Of a stretch of DNA of 64,000 nt, positions 63,401-64,000 are shown one piece after another. A program made the position numbers and the translations under genes. The notes below the pieces were generated by a model. That model ran no database searches, was not told the origin of the DNA, and was given only the letters and a program-made list of their open reading frames with translations. Origin of the DNA: JAVBLP01 sp031553505 (GTDB lineage: Bacteria > Elusimicrobiota > Endomicrobiia > Endomicrobiales > Endomicrobiaceae); contig JAVBLP010000012.1 in NCBI GenBank assembly GCA_031553505.1, positions 1-64,000 of the forward strand, given 5' to 3'. Every line of letters starts with the position of its first letter. Positions within the stretch are counted from its first letter, which is position 1.

Positions 63401-64000
63401 CCGTATATAATTCAAACAACGCAAAAATTAATATCTCCGGCGACACTTCTTTTTTTCAAAACACAGGCTTTTCCGGCGGCGCGGTATTTAATGACACATC
63501 ATCTTTCTTGACTTCTTTTACTTCAGGGGTAGTTATATTTTCTTCTAATAGCGCTTTGCATTCCGGCGGCGCCTTATTTAATCTTGGTAACGTAACTTTT
63601 AGTTCAGCCGTTTTTACGGCGAACGATGCAATTGTTTCAGGTGGCGCTATAAGCAATGAAGGTTTAAGTGCCGTTTTGAGTCTAACTGATTCGTCTTTTT
63701 TGTTAAACAGCGCTTCAACAGGCGGCGCGGTTTATAACGCAAATAACGGAAGTATTAATCTTAATGGCAACATTTCTTTCATTTTAAGTACTTCAACAAA
63801 CAATGGCGGAGCTATATATAACGATTCTTTGGCTCAGATATCGGCTTTATCTGGAAGTTCTGTATTGTTTTCAAGTAATATTACGCAAGCTTCCGGCGGT
63901 GCCGTATATAATGCGGCTTCTTTAAATATGTTTTCAACAAGTTTTACGTATAATTCCGCTGATTTAAACGGCGGCGCTCTATTTAACACGGGAACGTCAA
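57463..64000 (+). CDS. Giant Pmp/autotransporter-like surface protein, 3' end beyond window
   Basis: An open frame from ATG 57463 to the window end, at least 2179 codons with no stop. A signal peptide ends about residue 25 (ARLFAQD). Then come about fifty copies of GGA[IVL]YN-type motifs, spaced around 28 codons, alternating with FxxN motifs. This is the hallmark of Chlamydia polymorphic membrane proteins, whose beta-helical passengers sit on the cell surface. One repeat block runs about 57.9-61.5 kb; a motif-free region (61.56-62.79 kb) has passenger-like GYGTINKINNG and SSGFTGILNQTGG; a second block starts near 62.8 kb. The C-terminal autotransporter barrel would be outside the window. The ribosome site is weak. 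Confidence 0.87.
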   Translation, partial: MKNNFFAAILICLYFCFAPARLFAQDANATNITELNSAVISSTITVINVSSDIVLGAINISSFPVGTTKIIQGDNAINLQWLNGGGNRSGFIMSAGAVSTLTLKNLQISSMSRTVAGAALQTVSSSVVTVENSVFNFNRITSGSLGGGAIYNAAGSSMVITNSVFNGNSANNYGGAIYNHDAYLLIISTDVINRTAVFSNNKASLGGSAIFSIGKNSVLDIKNVQFVSNGDAAATSYYGAVHIGTGGVGYIDNSLFKNNVSRNAGPALFIANGATATIKNSTFDSNSLNPSGSNIYSGAVYVMNTIYVDSCTFINNSNMGGWGGALTINAYLSPVVYPASYAEINNSFFQNNIGGVGGAVASGDNGTMYLYQNLFKENKAIANQGGGGGGGAVYNEGYLFINYGNKFELNFATSIVNQKGGALFTSTQWIADPPTTVEVEVYISSGNQFISNMSYKGGAIGQNTGGGAESSKGKNAKTFINGVLFEKNSTPYNANGQGGALYNQGLSNSTMPVVALFDVVNSTFTQNSAYYGGAIYNLSATSAAATISLSSSIFNLNSAYRGGVVYNSALNSYIDISDTLFSSNTSASHGGVIYNAVGTININAGNVFTLNASTIANSFGGVIYNETAGVINISNGNSFTFNSSSGSGGVIYNTGTNSKIVIAESSLMYNYATGSGGAIYNTSNASISISSAVFEGNISSASVVGNGGGAIFSNSNVSNSTMTTIESVKFINNAASYGGGAAYLTASAAFTIIRNSNFSINTSAVAGGAVYNNTKLILDKVLFTTNTVIGTAATNGEGGAVYNSLSIDILDSLFIANTARYRGGAIYNSGTTAGIKYFISSSTFLGNTSALGGAIYSGNGIVEDSVFDSNTALFTSGITGNGGAVYNAVSSTFTNTSFVLNIASGTNNFTTGLGGAVYNSSVLTLNSSSFSSNTATAYGGAIYNSGTIAGIKYFISSSTFLGNTASLGGAIYSGNGSVEDTVFSNNSALFTSGITGNGGAIYNLASSTFTNTSFVLNIASGTNNLTTGLGGAIYNSAAILTISSSSFRNNTATAHGGAIFNDVSDSIYAYDTEFSSNTSYANGGAIYNGHVTSSKYFIYSSTVSGNSAVSGGAVYNGSGTVNSSLFYKNLAVATSAATGLGGAVYNTGISTFTNTSFVLNVALGTNDFTTGQGGAIYNSNILIINSSFFSSNTATAYGGAIYNSASSVRYNVSNSTFTGNNSALGGAIYSGTGNISNSLFENNTSSFSSGITGNGGAVYSNRFSTFTNVSFVNNAAIGINNFITGVGGAVYISSVAAIYDSSFASNTATAYGGAIYNSTVTYIYGGSFSENTAGSKGGAIYNAGTLNINSSSGNIIFLNNSATEGNDIYNESASNIININGTINDVLMNGGIAGYGTINKINNGRVFMDGDSSGFTGILNQTGGTIIVSSAGRMFGGTNNVADALLNVTGASLYYTVNLSTNAVLEHYNTSPSSVTVSSANIVFKSSNAIAIFDKASFSPSNSYYILANKLENGQNNSVIFNNSYMVFSSTDYTGATKYSFNNDILDLNFSGGGTRTVTFTDLRTSSSVLNFSVGFINNAGTVTLASDKLVSLNASADTINLGIIKIVDDFDNGLSAGYAASVLSGLYFNSASTSSLATTAYEYAVSVDTMQTGVKLTVIKESGEYSLNAMNILEGLRGFNFSYFDQQPQVYQIGASLDDTSAGMFTVQGYDNDPSHSVISGVLKNDGVAKGSFFNLINITDFKMLNLTLENAYIDTSGSVLRAANTLSKSEINNVILQNNQAFDYGGALYLLSGNHTLINVFVTSNTARAGGSIYNATQLFIDSATFSFNNATSSGGAIYASSSAAGNVNILGTVYFSSNTANFSGGAVYNSTGSLITAVAGSVISFLSNNASVSGGAIMNFGNVALDNSLFTNNTADQSGGAINNSGGIFTLSTGVFTLNSSGFGGAFYNSSAFLNLSNILFSSNSATALSAGNGGGAVYNSNNAKINISGDTSFFQNTGFSGGAVFNDTSSFLTSFTSGVVIFSSNSALHSGGALFNLGNVTFSSAVFTANDAIVSGGAISNEGLSAVLSLTDSSFLLNSASTGGAVYNANNGSINLNGNISFILSTSTNNGGAIYNDSLAQISALSGSSVLFSSNITQASGGAVYNAASLNMFSTSFTYNSADLNGGALFNTGTS
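59929..61395 (+). repeat. Four tandem copies of a ~116-codon supermodule in the giant gene
   Basis: Each copy contains about four GGA motifs in the same order and shares phrases such as SSTFLGNT, GITGNGGA, STFTNTSFVLN and TTGLGGA. Copies start at GGC/GGT codons 59929, 60277, 60628 and 61054, giving lengths of 348, 351, 426 and about 342 bases. The first two are nearly identical at DNA level over long stretches; the third carries an extra 25-codon unit. All preserve the reading frame. Confidence 0.85.

Noticed and set aside
58209..63656. Several open frames of 60-80 codons on the minus strand and one on the plus strand within the giant surface gene
   Set aside because: They are antisense or out-of-frame shadows of a repetitive coding region; none has a ribosome site, and near-identical shadows recur at repeated units (for example near 59865 and 60213).
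1..64000. tRNA, rRNA, riboswitch or CRISPR elements
   Set aside because: I looked for T-loop-like motifs, regularly spaced short repeats and large structured leaders in all gaps and found none. Gaps are short, so small RNAs cannot be excluded by eye.

Overview
The window reads as chromosomal DNA of a moderately AT-rich, Gram-negative-type bacterium. It has a tripartite RND pump with an outer-membrane lipoprotein, two OmpA-type proteins and the start of a giant autotransporter-like surface protein. GatCAB, an intein-bearing PcrA/UvrD, lysine-rich chromatin-type tails and Pmp-like surface repeats together suggest Elusimicrobiota. That placement rests on memory of family distribution and was not tested. 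Genes are tightly packed, with many ATGA or 1-2 bp junctions. No gap between genes exceeds about 250 bases. I saw no tRNA, rRNA, CRISPR array, insertion sequence or prophage.

Layout. 1-160: tail of an OmpA-domain gene. 231-4546: gatC-corA-gatA-gatB. 4621-7185: proB plus an exported YwqK/MORN-like protein. 7188-9183 (minus): a nucleoside phosphorylase-like gene and a spore-photoproduct-lyase-like radical SAM gene. 9271-15010: RND efflux operon. 15170-17449 (minus): copper P-type ATPase. 17532-17795: small membrane protein. 17806-21171 (minus): PcrA/UvrD helicase carrying a 365-residue intein. 21341-23504: nitroreductase and argS. 23604-28659: compact operon of an exported beta-CASP metallo-beta-lactamase protein, TPR protein, small membrane protein, DnaQ-like exonuclease and TMTC-like glycosyltransferase. 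28849-29484: HTH protein and a histone-like repeat protein behind a consensus promoter. 29575-32934: cysE and clpB. 32960-36223 (minus): two more TMTC-like glycosyltransferases. 36334-42422: acn-proA-nadD-yqeK-lcp-rsfS, closed by a strong terminator. 42492-46145: DUF486 protein and a second, unpartnered RND protein. 46178-50076 (minus): marR and an MFS/acyltransferase/acyl-ACP synthetase fusion. 50285-56306: two convergent hybrid histidine kinases. 56394-64000: small glycine-zipper protein, OmpA lipoprotein and the giant Pmp-like gene, which stays open to the window end.

How genes work together. GatCAB supplies transamidated Gln/Asn-tRNA. proB and proA give the first two steps of proline synthesis from separate operons. 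nadD, yqeK, lcp and rsfS form a common housekeeping cluster. The envelope is well represented by efflux pumps, phospholipid repair, OmpA proteins, three membrane glycosyltransferases and the giant surface protein. The most unusual items are the intein, the histone-like protein and related lysine tail on RsfS, the exported beta-CASP protein in its operon, the RND protein lacking one of the two usual TM4 aspartates, and the modular giant surface protein with recent internal duplications.
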